From: Clostridiales bacterium
Lineage (GTDB): Bacteria > Bacillota > Clostridia > Saccharofermentanales > Saccharofermentanaceae
NCBI GenBank assembly: GCA_017451265.1
Contig: JAFSPU010000007.1
Location: 124,001 to 188,000, forward strand
Length of the DNA: 64,000 bases
Direction: 5' to 3'
The stretch's first letter is position 1; every line of letters starts with the position of its first letter. The translations under genes and the position numbers were made by a program. The notes beneath the pieces were generated by a model. It saw nothing but the letters and a program-made list of their open reading frames with translations. It did no database searches and had not been told where the DNA came from. Of the stretch, positions 8,905 through 17,990 are shown in pieces.

Positions 8905-9165
8905 ATGAAGCAGTTCGATTACACCATCAAGGATCCCGTAGGTATTCACGCACGTCCCGCAGGACTTCTGGGCAAGAAGGCAAAGGAGTTCGAGGGCACT
9001 GTCGTAACCATCGAGAAGGGTGATAAGTCCGCTGCGGCTACCAAGCTCATGGCTCTGATGGGACTCGGCGTTAAGTGCGGCGATACCGTTACCGTTAAGG
9101 TAGAAGGCGGCGATGAGGATGCTGCAGCAGCTGCCATCGAGGCTTTCCTGAACGAGAATCTCTGA
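8905..9165 (+). CDS. ptsH: Phosphocarrier protein HPr
   Basis: An 86-residue HPr that relays phosphate from Enzyme I to the EII permease. The active-site histidine is His 15 in VGIHARPAG. The regulatory region normally reads KSIMGVMSLG in Bacillota. Here it reads TKLMALMGLG, so a lysine stands at the place of regulatory Ser 46 with Thr 46 beside it. If that alignment is right, HPr kinase cannot phosphorylate it in the classical way. It has a strong AGGAGG site and sits between the sucrose gene and ptsI, so this operon carries its own general PTS proteins. Confidence 0.95.
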   Translation: MKQFDYTIKDPVGIHARPAGLLGKKAKEFEGTVVTIEKGDKSAAATKLMALMGLGVKCGDTVTVKVEGGDEDAAAAAIEAFLNENL

Positions 9166-9201
9166 TAACACGGATAATCACCTTCGATAAGGAGGATACC
9201 T

Positions 9202-10836
9202 ATGATCAAGTACACGGGTAAAGGCGTTTACGGTGCCGTGGCCATCGGCAAGGTGTCGGTGTTTAAGCGGCAGACCGCAAGCGTGGAAAAGGTCCGCATA
9301 ACGGATCCTGAAGCTGAGAAGGCACGCGTCACCGCAGCCAAAGAGAAGGCGACCGAGCAGCTGCAGGCCATCTACGAGAAGGCGCTCGCTGAAGTAGGCG
9401 AGGAGGAGGCTGCCATCTTCGAGGTTCACATGATGATGCTCGAGGACGAGGACTTCAACGATGCGATCAACGACATGATCGAAAGTGAACTCGTTAACGC
9501 CGAGTTCGCAGTGGCGTCCGCGCGCGATACTTTTGCGGCACAGTTCTCCGCCATGGAGGACAGCTACTTCCAGGCACGAGCCGCTGACATCAAGGACATC
9601 TCTGACAGGCTCCTGAACTGCCTCGCGGATAACGGCGTGAGCAGCGAGCTTGCGGGGGATAAGATGGTCGTCTGCTCAGATGACCTCGCGCCCTCGGAGA
9701 CGGTTTCGCTTGATAAGTCTAAGGTGCTCGCCTTTGCGACGGCATACGGCTCTTCCAATTCCCACACGGCGATCCTCGCACGTAACATGAATATCCCCGC
9801 CGTAATCGGACTCGGCAAGGAGTTCCTGGAGGGGATCGCGGACGGGCAGCAGATCTGCGTCGACGGCTACACGGGTGAAGTCTTCGTGAACCCGGATGAG
9901 GAGACTGTAACGAGGCTTATCAAGAAGCGTGACGAGGACCTGGAGAAGAAGAGCAGACTTAAGGAGCTCATCGGCAAGGATAATGTCACGCTGGACGGCA
10001 CTAAGATCAATGTGTTCTGTAATATCGGCGGCCCTAAGGATATCCCTCTCGTAAATGAGAATGATGGCGGCGGTATCGGCCTGTTCAGGTCTGAGTTCCT
10101 GTATCTGGAGAATTCCGATTTCCCGTCAGAGGAGCAGCAGTTCGAAGCTTATAAGAACGTGCTCGAATCCATGAAGGGGAAGAAGGTAATCATCAGAACT
10201 CTTGATATCGGCGCAGATAAGAAGGTTGATTACTTTAACCTCGATGATGAAGAGAATCCCGCCATGGGTATCCGTGCCATCAGGATCTGCCTGACGCGTC
10301 CCGAGATCTTCAAGACACAGCTGCGCGCCCTGTACCGCGCTTCAGTTTACGGTGACCTCGGAATCATGTTCCCGATGATCACGTCTGAGAGTGAGATCTC
10401 CGAGATCATGGGCTTCTGCGACATCATCAAGGCTGAACTTGATACACAGGGTATCCCTTATGCGGATAACATCGAACTCGGCATCATGATAGAGACTCCT
10501 GCTGCGGCAGTGATAAGTGATAAGCTCGCGCCGATGGTGGATTTCTTTTCTGTTGGTACCAACGATCTTACGCAGTATACGCTGGCGTGTGACAGACAGA
10601 ATCCGAAGATAGAAAGATTCGTCGATACGCATCATGAAGCGGTATTAAGACTCATCGAGATGGCGGCCAAGGCTGCGCATGATAACGGCAAGTGGATCGG
10701 TATCTGCGGCGAGCTCGGAGCTGATACTTCTCTTACGGAAAGATTCCTCAAGATGGGCATCGATGAGCTGTCTGTATCACCGCCGTCAGTGCTTAAAGTC
10801 AGGGACAAGGTCAGAAGTATAGATCTTTCCAAATGA
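9202..10836 (+). CDS. ptsI: PTS Enzyme I (phosphoenolpyruvate-protein phosphotransferase)
   Basis: A 544-residue Enzyme I, slightly shorter than the usual 570. It takes phosphate from PEP onto its histidine (His 188 in SSNSHTAILAR) and passes it to HPr. The PEP-binding barrel shows GLFRSEFLY, the TLDIGADK segment, FSVGTNDLTQY and the conserved cysteine in IGICGELGAD near residue 500. The usual GGxTSH around the histidine reads GSSNSH. An AAGGAGG site precedes the ATG. It is the last gene of the sucrose operon, followed by a clear terminator. Confidence 0.96.
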   Translation: MIKYTGKGVYGAVAIGKVSVFKRQTASVEKVRITDPEAEKARVTAAKEKATEQLQAIYEKALAEVGEEEAAIFEVHMMMLEDEDFNDAINDMIESELVNAEFAVASARDTFAAQFSAMEDSYFQARAADIKDISDRLLNCLADNGVSSELAGDKMVVCSDDLAPSETVSLDKSKVLAFATAYGSSNSHTAILARNMNIPAVIGLGKEFLEGIADGQQICVDGYTGEVFVNPDEETVTRLIKKRDEDLEKKSRLKELIGKDNVTLDGTKINVFCNIGGPKDIPLVNENDGGGIGLFRSEFLYLENSDFPSEEQQFEAYKNVLESMKGKKVIIRTLDIGADKKVDYFNLDDEENPAMGIRAIRICLTRPEIFKTQLRALYRASVYGDLGIMFPMITSESEISEIMGFCDIIKAELDTQGIPYADNIELGIMIETPAAAVISDKLAPMVDFFSVGTNDLTQYTLACDRQNPKIERFVDTHHEAVLRLIEMAAKAAHDNGKWIGICGELGADTSLTERFLKMGIDELSVSPPSVLKVRDKVRSIDLSK

Positions 10837-10864
10837 CTCAAAATTCTTACAGAATGTGACATTC

Positions 10865-10892
10865 AGGGCCGTGCTTTATGTGCGGCCCTTTG
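10865..10892 (+). terminator. Terminator after ptsI
   Basis: The hairpin has arms AGGGCCG (10865-10871) and CGGCCCT (10883-10889), followed by a short T run. It closes the sucrose/PTS operon. A possible -10 box (TATACT at 10894-10899) for the next transport genes follows immediately. Confidence 0.8.
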
Positions 10893-10930
10893 TTATACTT
10901 AATTGTCAATTTTTCTATAGGAGATATGGT

Positions 10931-11830
10931 ATGGGAGAGATGTTAATCAAGGCCGAGGGCCTGTGCAAGGATTACGGCAAGAAGTCCGTCCTGCATGATG
11001 TTGATTTCACTATTAACAAAGGCGATATCTACGGACTCGTAGGAAAGAACGGTGCCGGTAAGACGACCATCATGAGAATAATGACCGGTCTTCAGGTTCC
11101 GACTAAGGGTACGATCAGCTACGGTTTCGACAGAACGAGATTAGGCTCCGTGGGAGCGCTTGTGGAGCTGCCGTCCATCTATGCGAACAAGTCCGCTTAC
11201 GAGAACATTAAGTTCCAGTATCTTAACTTAGGCCTTAAGGTAGACGACTCCATCAACGAGATCCTCCACCTCGTCGGCCTTGATAATACAGGCAATAAGC
11301 CCGCAGGCAAGTTCTCACTCGGTATGCGCCAGAGACTCGGCATTGCGATGGCCATGGTAGGTGACCCCGAGGTGCTCGTGCTGGATGAGCCCATTAACGG
11401 CCTCGACCCCCAGGGCATCATCGGCGTGCGTGACCTTCTTATCAGGCTTAACCGCGAGAAGGGCATCACGGTCATCATCTCGAGCCACATCCTCTCCGAG
11501 CTTTCCAAGCTTGCCACGCGTTACGCTTTCATCGACGACGGCAGGATCATCCGCGAGTGCTCCGAGTACGACATCGAGCACGCAGGGGAGAAGCTCATAA
11601 TCATCTCCTGCGATAAGTCTTCCGAGTACTGCACACTGCTTACGGACAAGGGCTACAAGGCAGAGACTGTTACCAATCCGGACAAGGTTACCATCCACGG
11701 CGAGGCAGATATCACGGATATCGTCCTGCTTGCCAGGGACGGCGGCATCAAGATTACCGACTTCAGAACAGTGGAGACGGATCTTGAGGAGTTCTATGTC
11801 GGAGTTGTCGGAGGTAATAAGAATGTCTGA
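10931..11830 (+). CDS. ABC transporter ATP-binding protein (BcrA-type)
   Basis: A 299-residue ATPase with Walker A GKNGAGKTT (about 38-46), the signature FSLGMRQRLG (about 131-140) and Walker B VLVLDEPINGLDP. The C-terminal extension, about 80 residues after the ATPase core, is typical of BcrA-like subunits of bacitracin/lantibiotic-type exporters. The start at 10931 was chosen over an upstream in-frame start at 10856 because TAGGAGAT precedes it and the upstream extension overlaps the ptsI terminator. It overlaps the permease gene by 8 bases. The substrate is unknown. Confidence 0.88.
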   Translation: MGEMLIKAEGLCKDYGKKSVLHDVDFTINKGDIYGLVGKNGAGKTTIMRIMTGLQVPTKGTISYGFDRTRLGSVGALVELPSIYANKSAYENIKFQYLNLGLKVDDSINEILHLVGLDNTGNKPAGKFSLGMRQRLGIAMAMVGDPEVLVLDEPINGLDPQGIIGVRDLLIRLNREKGITVIISSHILSELSKLATRYAFIDDGRIIRECSEYDIEHAGEKLIIISCDKSSEYCTLLTDKGYKAETVTNPDKVTIHGEADITDIVLLARDGGIKITDFRTVETDLEEFYVGVVGGNKNV

Positions 11831-12887
11831 GTTATTAAAGTTTGAATACTACAGGATCTTCAAGAGCAAGATCATCTGGGTCATGGCTGCCATCTGCGCT
11901 GCGGCACCTGTACTCGCCGCACTGGCGCTTAACTTGATCATAAAAGAATTAGCGGGAGAGGACGTGAATTTTGACCTCACTTCTTCCAATGAGAAGTACT
12001 TTACCTGGTTCATCATCTCTTACTTCTACGAGAGAGTTCCTCTGATACTCGCGCTGTTCGTCCCGCTGTTCATCGGCAGGGACTACAAGGACGGCGTCAT
12101 CAGAAACAAGCTGATCGCAGGACACACGAGGTTCGAGATCTTTACCTCATACGTCGTTACGCAGGTTTCGGTGGCTGTGGTATTAAGCGCCATCTATATC
12201 TTCGCCGGCTGCATCGGCATGGCCTTCACCAGAGTGGGACTTAACCTGAACCACGGCGAGATGTTCTTAAGGGCAGGCACACTGCTGCTCGCGCTCATCG
12301 CGACCACCACGCTGTTCGCGGTTATATCGCTTCTTATCAAGAGCCGCGCAGGTACCACAGTTCTGTGTATTGCGTTCATCTTCACGCTTGGAATCTTCTC
12401 CATGCTGTCCACGAACTTCTCCTATAACCATAAGATGATCGACGAGTACCGTGAGATCTATGAGGAGAACATAAGCAACCTGCAGTTCGATTACGGCCCG
12501 AATTCGATGTACTACTACCAGCCTAAGGAGTTCGACGAGAGCGATTACTTTAATGTCGGCTGGTACATCGGTCACCCCATCTTCCTTCTTACTGATGCGA
12601 GCCTTTCTGACGAGTTCGTTCCTGATCTTCAGAGCCTGGTCCTGTCAGCAAATGACGAGCTTTTCAGCTATCCGAAGAAGATCGCCCGTACGGCTTTCGT
12701 GGATTCCATCTACGCAGCTTTCGTTGGCAACGGCGGCTACATCACAGCTGATGATCTGGAGAAGATCGACGGTGCTTACGTGAAGGTCGCTGATGCCGAG
12801 CTTCAGTACAACATCAAGTCCATTATCTGGCTTGCCATCTACTTCGGCGGCGGATATGCCCTGTTCAGAAAGAAGAACATTTTCTGA
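11823..12887 (+). CDS. ABC-2-type transporter permease
   Basis: A 354-residue membrane protein that partners the preceding ATPase. The first membrane segment (about 17-39) is followed by a large external loop and then a cluster of four to five segments. A second long outer loop (about 200-325) comes before a final C-terminal segment. The RDYKDGVIRNKLIAGHTR segment after the second membrane helix is characteristic of ABC-2 permeases of the bacitracin/antimicrobial-peptide group. The start at 11823 has GAGGT upstream; a longer frame from 11730 overlaps the ATPase gene and lacks a site. Confidence 0.82.
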   Translation: MSELLKFEYYRIFKSKIIWVMAAICAAAPVLAALALNLIIKELAGEDVNFDLTSSNEKYFTWFIISYFYERVPLILALFVPLFIGRDYKDGVIRNKLIAGHTRFEIFTSYVVTQVSVAVVLSAIYIFAGCIGMAFTRVGLNLNHGEMFLRAGTLLLALIATTTLFAVISLLIKSRAGTTVLCIAFIFTLGIFSMLSTNFSYNHKMIDEYREIYEENISNLQFDYGPNSMYYYQPKEFDESDYFNVGWYIGHPIFLLTDASLSDEFVPDLQSLVLSANDELFSYPKKIARTAFVDSIYAAFVGNGGYITADDLEKIDGAYVKVADAELQYNIKSIIWLAIYFGGGYALFRKKNIF

Positions 12888-12894
12888 TTTGCTC

Positions 12895-12922
12895 TTGACT
12901 TAATAAATAAAGGGTTTAAAAT
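12895..12922 (+). promoter_or_regulatory. Sigma-A-type promoter upstream of the zinc-ribbon/rpoD/rnf genes
   Basis: A -35 TTGACT at 12895-12900 and -10 TAAAAT at 12917-12922 are spaced by 16 bases. It lies in the gap after the ABC permease and is the best promoter upstream of the gene at 13014. The following genes (13014 to 20512) are nearly contiguous, so it may drive a long transcript. Confidence 0.6.
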
Positions 12923-13013
12923 GTAACGTGCGCTTTTAATGCCGTACTATGCCCTTTTGAGGTAATACAGGTGCGTGAAAGTGCTTGATTTTGACAGGTA
13001 AAGGCGGTTTTTG

Positions 13014-13772
13014 ATGGCTATTAAGCAAGGCATGTGTAAGAACTGCGGATCTCTTATCGTTTTCGATGAGAGAGACGATCAGTGCGAGTGCGTATTTTGT
13101 CACTGCATTTTCCCCTCTGAAGAGGCGGTAGAGATATATAACAATCCCGAGGGAAGGCAGTTCCCTAACGAGAAGTACGAGCCCAGCACAAGCGCTCAGA
13201 AGCATAACGTAACCAGAGTGTATTCATCTGAGAGCCTCGAGAAGTCCATTGCGAGGGAAGAGCTGCGCAAGGCTAACTCCGAGGGCCCCAAGACGAACGA
13301 GTTCGAGGTGCAGGCCAAGGACGTTAAGGCTCCCAAGAAGCTTGTTATCGGCGTGATCGCAGGTGCGGTTGCCATCGTAGGCATCGTAATCGCGATCTGC
13401 TACCCCATGTATAAGACGAGGATCGCGCTTCGTGATTCTATCGAAGCCGACATCGCTCCGGTGTTCGAGGGCATTGCTGACGTAGCGCTCACATCGGACG
13501 CAGAAGGTAATTATTTTGATGGTTTCTCCGTATTCGGACAGACGTGCCAGTATCTTAATGCGGCAACAGAAGATGAATTAAGTGAAGAGGACGCGAGAGC
13601 CATTTTCGAAAACTATTGTGCCTTAAGGGCAGAGAAGATCGCTGACGGCAGTGCGGATACATTCGACGGCGTGCAGATCAAGATCTACAGCCGCGGCGGA
13701 TACTACACTGTTACGGGGGCGAACGGCGAGGTGAACGCAGTGTTCACTGAAGATGCAGAAGCGGAGGGTTAA
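13014..13772 (+). CDS. Zinc-ribbon membrane protein of unknown function
   Basis: A 252-residue protein. The N-terminus forms a four-cysteine ribbon (CKNCGS near residue 8 and CVFCHC near residue 27). A charged linker follows, then one membrane helix (about residues 105-128), then an external C-terminal domain of about 120 residues with no family I recognise. Similar ribbon-plus-helix proteins are common in Clostridia. Start ATG 13014 was taken in preference to the TTG at 13011. Its last 20 bases overlap the first possible start of rpoD. Confidence 0.75.
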   Translation: MAIKQGMCKNCGSLIVFDERDDQCECVFCHCIFPSEEAVEIYNNPEGRQFPNEKYEPSTSAQKHNVTRVYSSESLEKSIAREELRKANSEGPKTNEFEVQAKDVKAPKKLVIGVIAGAVAIVGIVIAICYPMYKTRIALRDSIEADIAPVFEGIADVALTSDAEGNYFDGFSVFGQTCQYLNAATEDELSEEDARAIFENYCALRAEKIADGSADTFDGVQIKIYSRGGYYTVTGANGEVNAVFTEDAEAEG

Positions 13773-15540
13773 GATTACGGCTACTAAGAAAGCAACGGCA
13801 GACAAGAAGACTGCCGCCAAGAAGACGACAACTACAACTAAGAAGACCACTTCCAAGACAGCTGCTCCCGCTAAGAAGACAGCAGCTAAGACATCTTCCA
13901 AGAAGGCTGAGCCCGCAAAGAAGACAGCGTCCAAGAGCGCTTCCAAGACTGCGGCCAAGGCCCCTGCCAAGAAGACAGCAGCAAAGGCACCCGCCAAGTC
14001 TGCTGCTAAGGCTCCTGCAAAGAAGACAACAGCTAAGACTGCTTCCAAGAGCACGGCCAAGAAGGCTGAGCCCGCTAAGAAGGCAGCATCCAAGACAACT
14101 AAGACAACCAAGACAGCGGCTAAGGCACCTTCCAAGAGCACAGCTAAGAAGGCTGAGCCCGCAAAGAAGACAGCTGCTAAGGCTTCTTCCAAGGCTGCAG
14201 TTAAGCCCGCTGCAAAGACTGCTTCTAAGACGACAGCTAAGACAGCAGCAAAGACAACCAAGACTACAAAAAAGGCTGAGCCCGTAAAGAAGGCAGAGCC
14301 TGCTAAGAAGACAGCTTCCAAGGTCTCCAAGACAGAGGCTAAGGCTGAGGCTAAGCCTGCAGCAAAGAAAGCACAGTCTTCTGATAAAAAAGAAACAAAG
14401 AGCCCCAAGGGTTCTAAGAAGAAGGCAGAAGTGAAGGAAACAGAAGAGAAAGAGCAGATCGTCAATGAGCAGGCTAACGCCGAGCTTTCAGAGGATCTGA
14501 AGAATATACTTGCCCAGCTGAAGCTTATGGCTTCCGGCAAGACCATCTCAGAGGGTGAGTTCGATCTTCTCATGGTAGAGAAGAATGTATCTCCCGAGAC
14601 TACAGAGCTCCTTATCCAGAAGCTCGAGTCCATGAAGATCAAGATCGTGCCCGACACAGATGAAGATGATGATGACACAGATGATGTAACGACGACAGGT
14701 TCCGAAGAAATCAATGTAGACGACTCCGTCCGTATGTATCTCAAGGAGATCGGTAAGATCCCGCTGCTTAATGCAGAGCAGGAAAGAGAGCTTGCCCAGA
14801 GAATGCAGGACGGCGATAAGGATGCCAAGGATACTCTCGTAGAGTCCAACCTGCGTCTCGTCGTATCCATTGCGAAGAAGTACATGAACAGAGGCTTGAG
14901 CCTGCTTGACCTTATCCAGGAAGGAAACATCGGTCTTATCAAGGCTGTTGATAAGTTCGATTATTCCAAGGGATTCAAGTTCTCCACATACGCCACATGG
15001 TGGATCAGACAGGCTATCACGAGAGCCATCGCTGACCAGGCTAGAACGATCAGAATCCCTGTACACATGGTTGAGACTATCAACAAGCTCACACGTGTTC
15101 AGCGCCAGCTCATTCAGGACCTCGGAAGAGAGCCTACCATCGATGAGCTCGCAGAGAAGATGAACATGCCTGTTGATAAGATCCGTGATATCCAGAGGAT
15201 CTCCCAGGATCCCGTATCCATCGACAAGCCTGTCGGTGAGGAGGAGGATTCACACCTCGTTGACTTCATTCCTTCCGATGAGTACGTATCACCTGATGAT
15301 GAAGTAAGCAGAGAGCTTCTTAAGGAAGACTTGATCAAGGTCCTCGATCTTCTTACAGAGCGTGAGGCTAAGGTTATCAGACTCAGATTCGGTCTTGATG
15401 ACGACAAGCAGAGAACACTCGAGGAAGTAGGAAGAAGCCTCGGAGTTACAAGAGAGAGAATCAGACAGATTGAGGCTAAGTCCATAAGAAAGCTCGGAAG
15501 ATCTTCTTATGCTAAGCGCCTTGAGGGTTATACAGACTAA
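13753..15540 (+). CDS. rpoD: Primary RNA polymerase sigma factor RpoD with histone-H1-like tail
   Basis: A 595-residue vegetative sigma factor. Residues about 240-310 resemble region 1.1. Region 1.2 begins near [11 protein letters not shown]. Region 2 shows [14 protein letters not shown] and the -10 recognition segment [13 protein letters not shown], and region 4 shows the helix-turn-helix near [12 protein letters not shown]. The first 220 or so residues are almost only Lys, Ala, Thr, Ser and Pro in AKK/PAKK repeats, like the tail of histone H1. The ATG at 13753 overlaps the previous gene. An SD-like GGAGGG at 13763-13768 sits just before an ATT codon at 13774, so translation might start there. 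The genes of a possible Rnf complex follow 9 bases downstream. Confidence 0.93.
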   Translation: MQKRRVKITATKKATADKKTAAKKTTTTTKKTTSKTAAPAKKTAAKTSSKKAEPAKKTASKSASKTAAKAPAKKTAAKAPAKSAAKAPAKKTTAKTASKSTAKKAEPAKKAASKTTKTTKTAAKAPSKSTAKKAEPAKKTAAKASSKAAVKPAAKTASKTTAKTAAKTTKTTKKAEPVKKAEPAKKTASKVSKTEAKAEAKPAAKKAQSSDKKETKSPKGSKKKAEVKETEEKEQIVNEQANAELSEDLKNILAQLKLMASGKTISEGEFDLLMVEKNVSPETTELLIQKLESMKIKIVPDTDEDDDDTDDVTTTGSEEINVDDSVRMYLKEIGKIPLLNAEQERELAQRMQDGDKDAKDTLVESNLRLVVSIAKKYMNRGLSLLDLIQEGNIGLIKAVDKFDYSKGFKFSTYATWWIRQAITRAIADQARTIRIPVHMVETINKLTRVQRQLIQDLGREPTIDELAEKMNMPVDKIRDIQRISQDPVSIDKPVGEEEDSHLVDFIPSDEYVSPDDEVSRELLKEDLIKVLDLLTEREAKVIRLRFGLDDDKQRTLEEVGRSLGVTRERIRQIEAKSIRKLGRSSYAKRLEGYTD

Positions 15541-15549
15541 GGTCAGCCT

Positions 15550-17043
15550 ATGTCCGTAGGCAGACGCAGTTCTTCTTTCTATAAAGGTTTCAACTCAGAC
15601 AACGCTTTGGATTTTTCAAAGCGTTCGTCTTTTGACCGCGATGTTATGCTCGAGAGGGTCTACCCCGGAAGGCTGATCCTCCCGATGCTCCAGCATCACG
15701 GAGATGAGTGCATCCCTAATGTTAAGATCGGCGAGACCGTCGCCATCGGTCAGTGTGTCGGCGCTCCGGCTCCGGGTACTATGGCCGTGCCTGTGCATGC
15801 CGGAATCTCCGGTACCGTAACTGCGATCAGACCCATTGTGCTGCCTGACGGAAGGACCAGCATGTCCGTCTTCATCGAAGGTGACAGGAAGAGAACCTAC
15901 CACCCCACGGTGCGCCCCAGAAACAACGTTAACGTCAGCGCTGCCACAGTTATGGGAATCGTGCGTGACGCGGGCATCGTAGGCATGGGCGGTGAGGGAA
16001 TCCCCGCCATCGTTAAGATCAACAGAGCCAAGAAGTTTAAGGTAAAGGAGTTGCTCGTAAACTGCCTTCAGAGTGAGCCCTTCGCTGACTCGGATTACCT
16101 CATAATTGACGAGTACGCAGACCACGTGATCATGGGTGCAGTTGCACTCGCGGGTTCTTGCGGCGTTAAGATAATAAACATCCTCATCTCCAAGGACAGA
16201 AAGAAAGAGATAACCGCGCTTCGAAGCGCCATGGAGCGAAGCTTCTCCATGTATTCGGGCTACGCTTTTAATTTCATTTTCCTTAAGACGAGATTCCCGC
16301 AGGGCTACTACAGGATGGTGGCGCGCGCGGTCTACGGCGTGAACCTTGAGGAGGGCGAGTGTCTGGAGAACAGGTGCAGGGCGGTCATGTTTAACTGTTC
16401 CACTGTTTACTCGTGCTGGAATGCCATCGCCGAGAGTATGCCGCTTGTTTCAAGGACTGTCAGCATCAGCACGGAAGACGGGCTTCTGCGTAATGTAGTG
16501 GCGCCCATCGGCACGCCTGTCTCGGAACTTCTGGATAACGTAAGCGGCTTTAAGGGCTCGTCCAGGATAATCGTCTGGGGTAACGCGCTCACGGGCCTTC
16601 AGATAGATAACCCGGAGACGACGCCTATCATCAAGACCACCTCGGGCATCTGCCTTATCACCGACGTGCAGGACATAAACTCGCCGTGCATAAGCTGCGG
16701 CAAGTGCTCCGATGTCTGTCCGGTAAGCATTGAGCCCGATAAACTTTATATGCTCATTAAAAACGGAAGGGAGAAGGACGCTGAGCGCCTCGGTGCAGGC
16801 AAGTGCATCGGCTGCGGCGCGTGCTCTTATATCTGCCCTTCATATATCAAACTCTCGGGAGTGGTGGCTGACTTCGCTGCTTTGAAGCGCAGGAAGGGAA
16901 GCTACCCGTATTCGGCTGTGGGAGACAGTGAGTGGATCGACGACCTCGCGCTGCTGTCGGCTGACCCCGTAAGCTCCGCCGAGAGCCGTAAGCCCGTGTC
17001 AGACACGATCACACTTCCTTTTGAAGGATGGGAGACAGAATGA
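15550..17043 (+). CDS. rnfC: RnfC-like electron-transport subunit
   Basis: A 497-residue protein with RnfC architecture: an N-terminal barrel-sandwich domain (MLQHHGDECIPNVKIGETV, with a PVHAGISGTV motif), a Rossmann-like NADH/FMN domain (GIVGMGGEGIPAIVK; the canonical motif is GGAGFP), and two 4Fe-4S motifs near residues 385 and 423 (CISCGKCSDVCP and CIGCGACSYICP). In canonical Rnf it accepts electrons from or gives them to NAD at the cytoplasmic face. The sequence departs from canonical RnfC at the NGAECEP segment, which reads NCLQSEP. It is coupled to rnfD by an ATGA overlap. Confidence 0.85.
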   Translation: MSVGRRSSSFYKGFNSDNALDFSKRSSFDRDVMLERVYPGRLILPMLQHHGDECIPNVKIGETVAIGQCVGAPAPGTMAVPVHAGISGTVTAIRPIVLPDGRTSMSVFIEGDRKRTYHPTVRPRNNVNVSAATVMGIVRDAGIVGMGGEGIPAIVKINRAKKFKVKELLVNCLQSEPFADSDYLIIDEYADHVIMGAVALAGSCGVKIINILISKDRKKEITALRSAMERSFSMYSGYAFNFIFLKTRFPQGYYRMVARAVYGVNLEEGECLENRCRAVMFNCSTVYSCWNAIAESMPLVSRTVSISTEDGLLRNVVAPIGTPVSELLDNVSGFKGSSRIIVWGNALTGLQIDNPETTPIIKTTSGICLITDVQDINSPCISCGKCSDVCPVSIEPDKLYMLIKNGREKDAERLGAGKCIGCGACSYICPSYIKLSGVVADFAALKRRKGSYPYSAVGDSEWIDDLALLSADPVSSAESRKPVSDTITLPFEGWETE

Positions 17044-17990
17044 CGGAGAGAGTAAAGGCGCCTTTTATACACACGGAGAATAACGACGCATACTCGGCTG
17101 CGGCGCATCTCGTTTCGCTCGTGCCTGCAGTGGCCGTGGGCGTGGTTTTCTACGGACTGCGCGCGGCTGTGCTGATCGCATTCTGCTCACTTCTCTTTGC
17201 GCTTTCTGATGACGTGTGCTCACGTATAAGACACATGAGCCGCGGAAGTATACTTAACCCGCTTTTTAACGGCGCTGTGATCGCGCTGCTGCTGCCGCCT
17301 GACACACCGCTTTATGTGGCTGCGACCGGCGTGCTGTTTGCGTCTGTGATCGTAAGGCAGCTCTCGGGAGGAAGGGGTTCGTCTTTCCTGAATGCTGCTG
17401 CCGCGGGACGCCTTTTTATAAGGATCTTATTCCCGCTTAACGAGGCCGCACTCGCCATCCCCGGAGAGAACAGGCTTTCACTTACGAGTCTGCTTACAGG
17501 GCCGCGTACGCCGGTGCCTGCCGACCTTTCGCAGTACTATTTCGCTGAGCTTTTCATGGGACGCTTCCCGTCGTTTATCGGCACCTCATGCACCGTGATG
17601 CTTCTGGCGGGTTTGATCTACCTGCTTGCCAAGAAGGTGCTCAAGCCGTACCTGCCCGCGTGCTACCTCGGCATGCTCACGCTTTTGCTCCTCATCAAGG
17701 ATATTTACATGGATACGGCGCAGACGGGCATGTTCCTGCTCACGTCAGGCATACTCTTCACGGCTTCGTATCTGATCTTCGACGACGACACGGTCAAGTC
17801 TTTCGGCCCCGTGGCTGTCACGCAGGCTTTCCTGTGCGCGGGACTTACGTTCCTCGCGTCATTTAAGCTCACGGGCATCGATCTGCTCGTGATCCCCGTG
17901 CTCATTACCGGCATCCTCACGGATGTGCTGGACTTCGCATTTAAAGTAATCAGGGCAACAGCGGAGGAGGACTCAAGTGTTAAGTCGTGA
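17040..17990 (+). CDS. rnfD: RnfD-like membrane subunit
   Basis: A 316-residue polytopic protein. Recognisable RnfD segments are SGGRGSSFLNAAAAGRLF (family: GGLGxNxFNPAxxGRxF), FIGTSCTVMLLAGLIYLL (family: GETSALALLIGG) and the late SGILFTASYLIFDDDTV (family: SGGLLFGAFFMATDPVT). The flavin-attachment motif SGATP is not present; the aligned place reads TGPRTP (residues 153-158), so covalent FMN is doubtful. The start was chosen at the ATGA overlap with rnfC. It overlaps the following gene by 14 bases. Confidence 0.78.
   Translation: MTERVKAPFIHTENNDAYSAAAHLVSLVPAVAVGVVFYGLRAAVLIAFCSLLFALSDDVCSRIRHMSRGSILNPLFNGAVIALLLPPDTPLYVAATGVLFASVIVRQLSGGRGSSFLNAAAAGRLFIRILFPLNEAALAIPGENRLSLTSLLTGPRTPVPADLSQYYFAELFMGRFPSFIGTSCTVMLLAGLIYLLAKKVLKPYLPACYLGMLTLLLLIKDIYMDTAQTGMFLLTSGILFTASYLIFDDDTVKSFGPVAVTQAFLCAGLTFLASFKLTGIDLLVIPVLITGILTDVLDFAFKVIRATAEEDSSVKS

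Noticed and set aside
13780-14400. Repetitive DNA that could be taken for a CRISPR or tandem-repeat array
   Set aside because: The repeats are in-frame AAG/GCC/ACA codons of the rpoD tail, with no spacer-repeat regularity.
13623-14942. A 439-residue minus-strand open frame rich in Ala, Val and Phe
   Set aside because: It is the complement of the Lys/Ala repeat of rpoD; the repeated AAG/GCT codons keep the other strand open. It has no ribosome site or domain.
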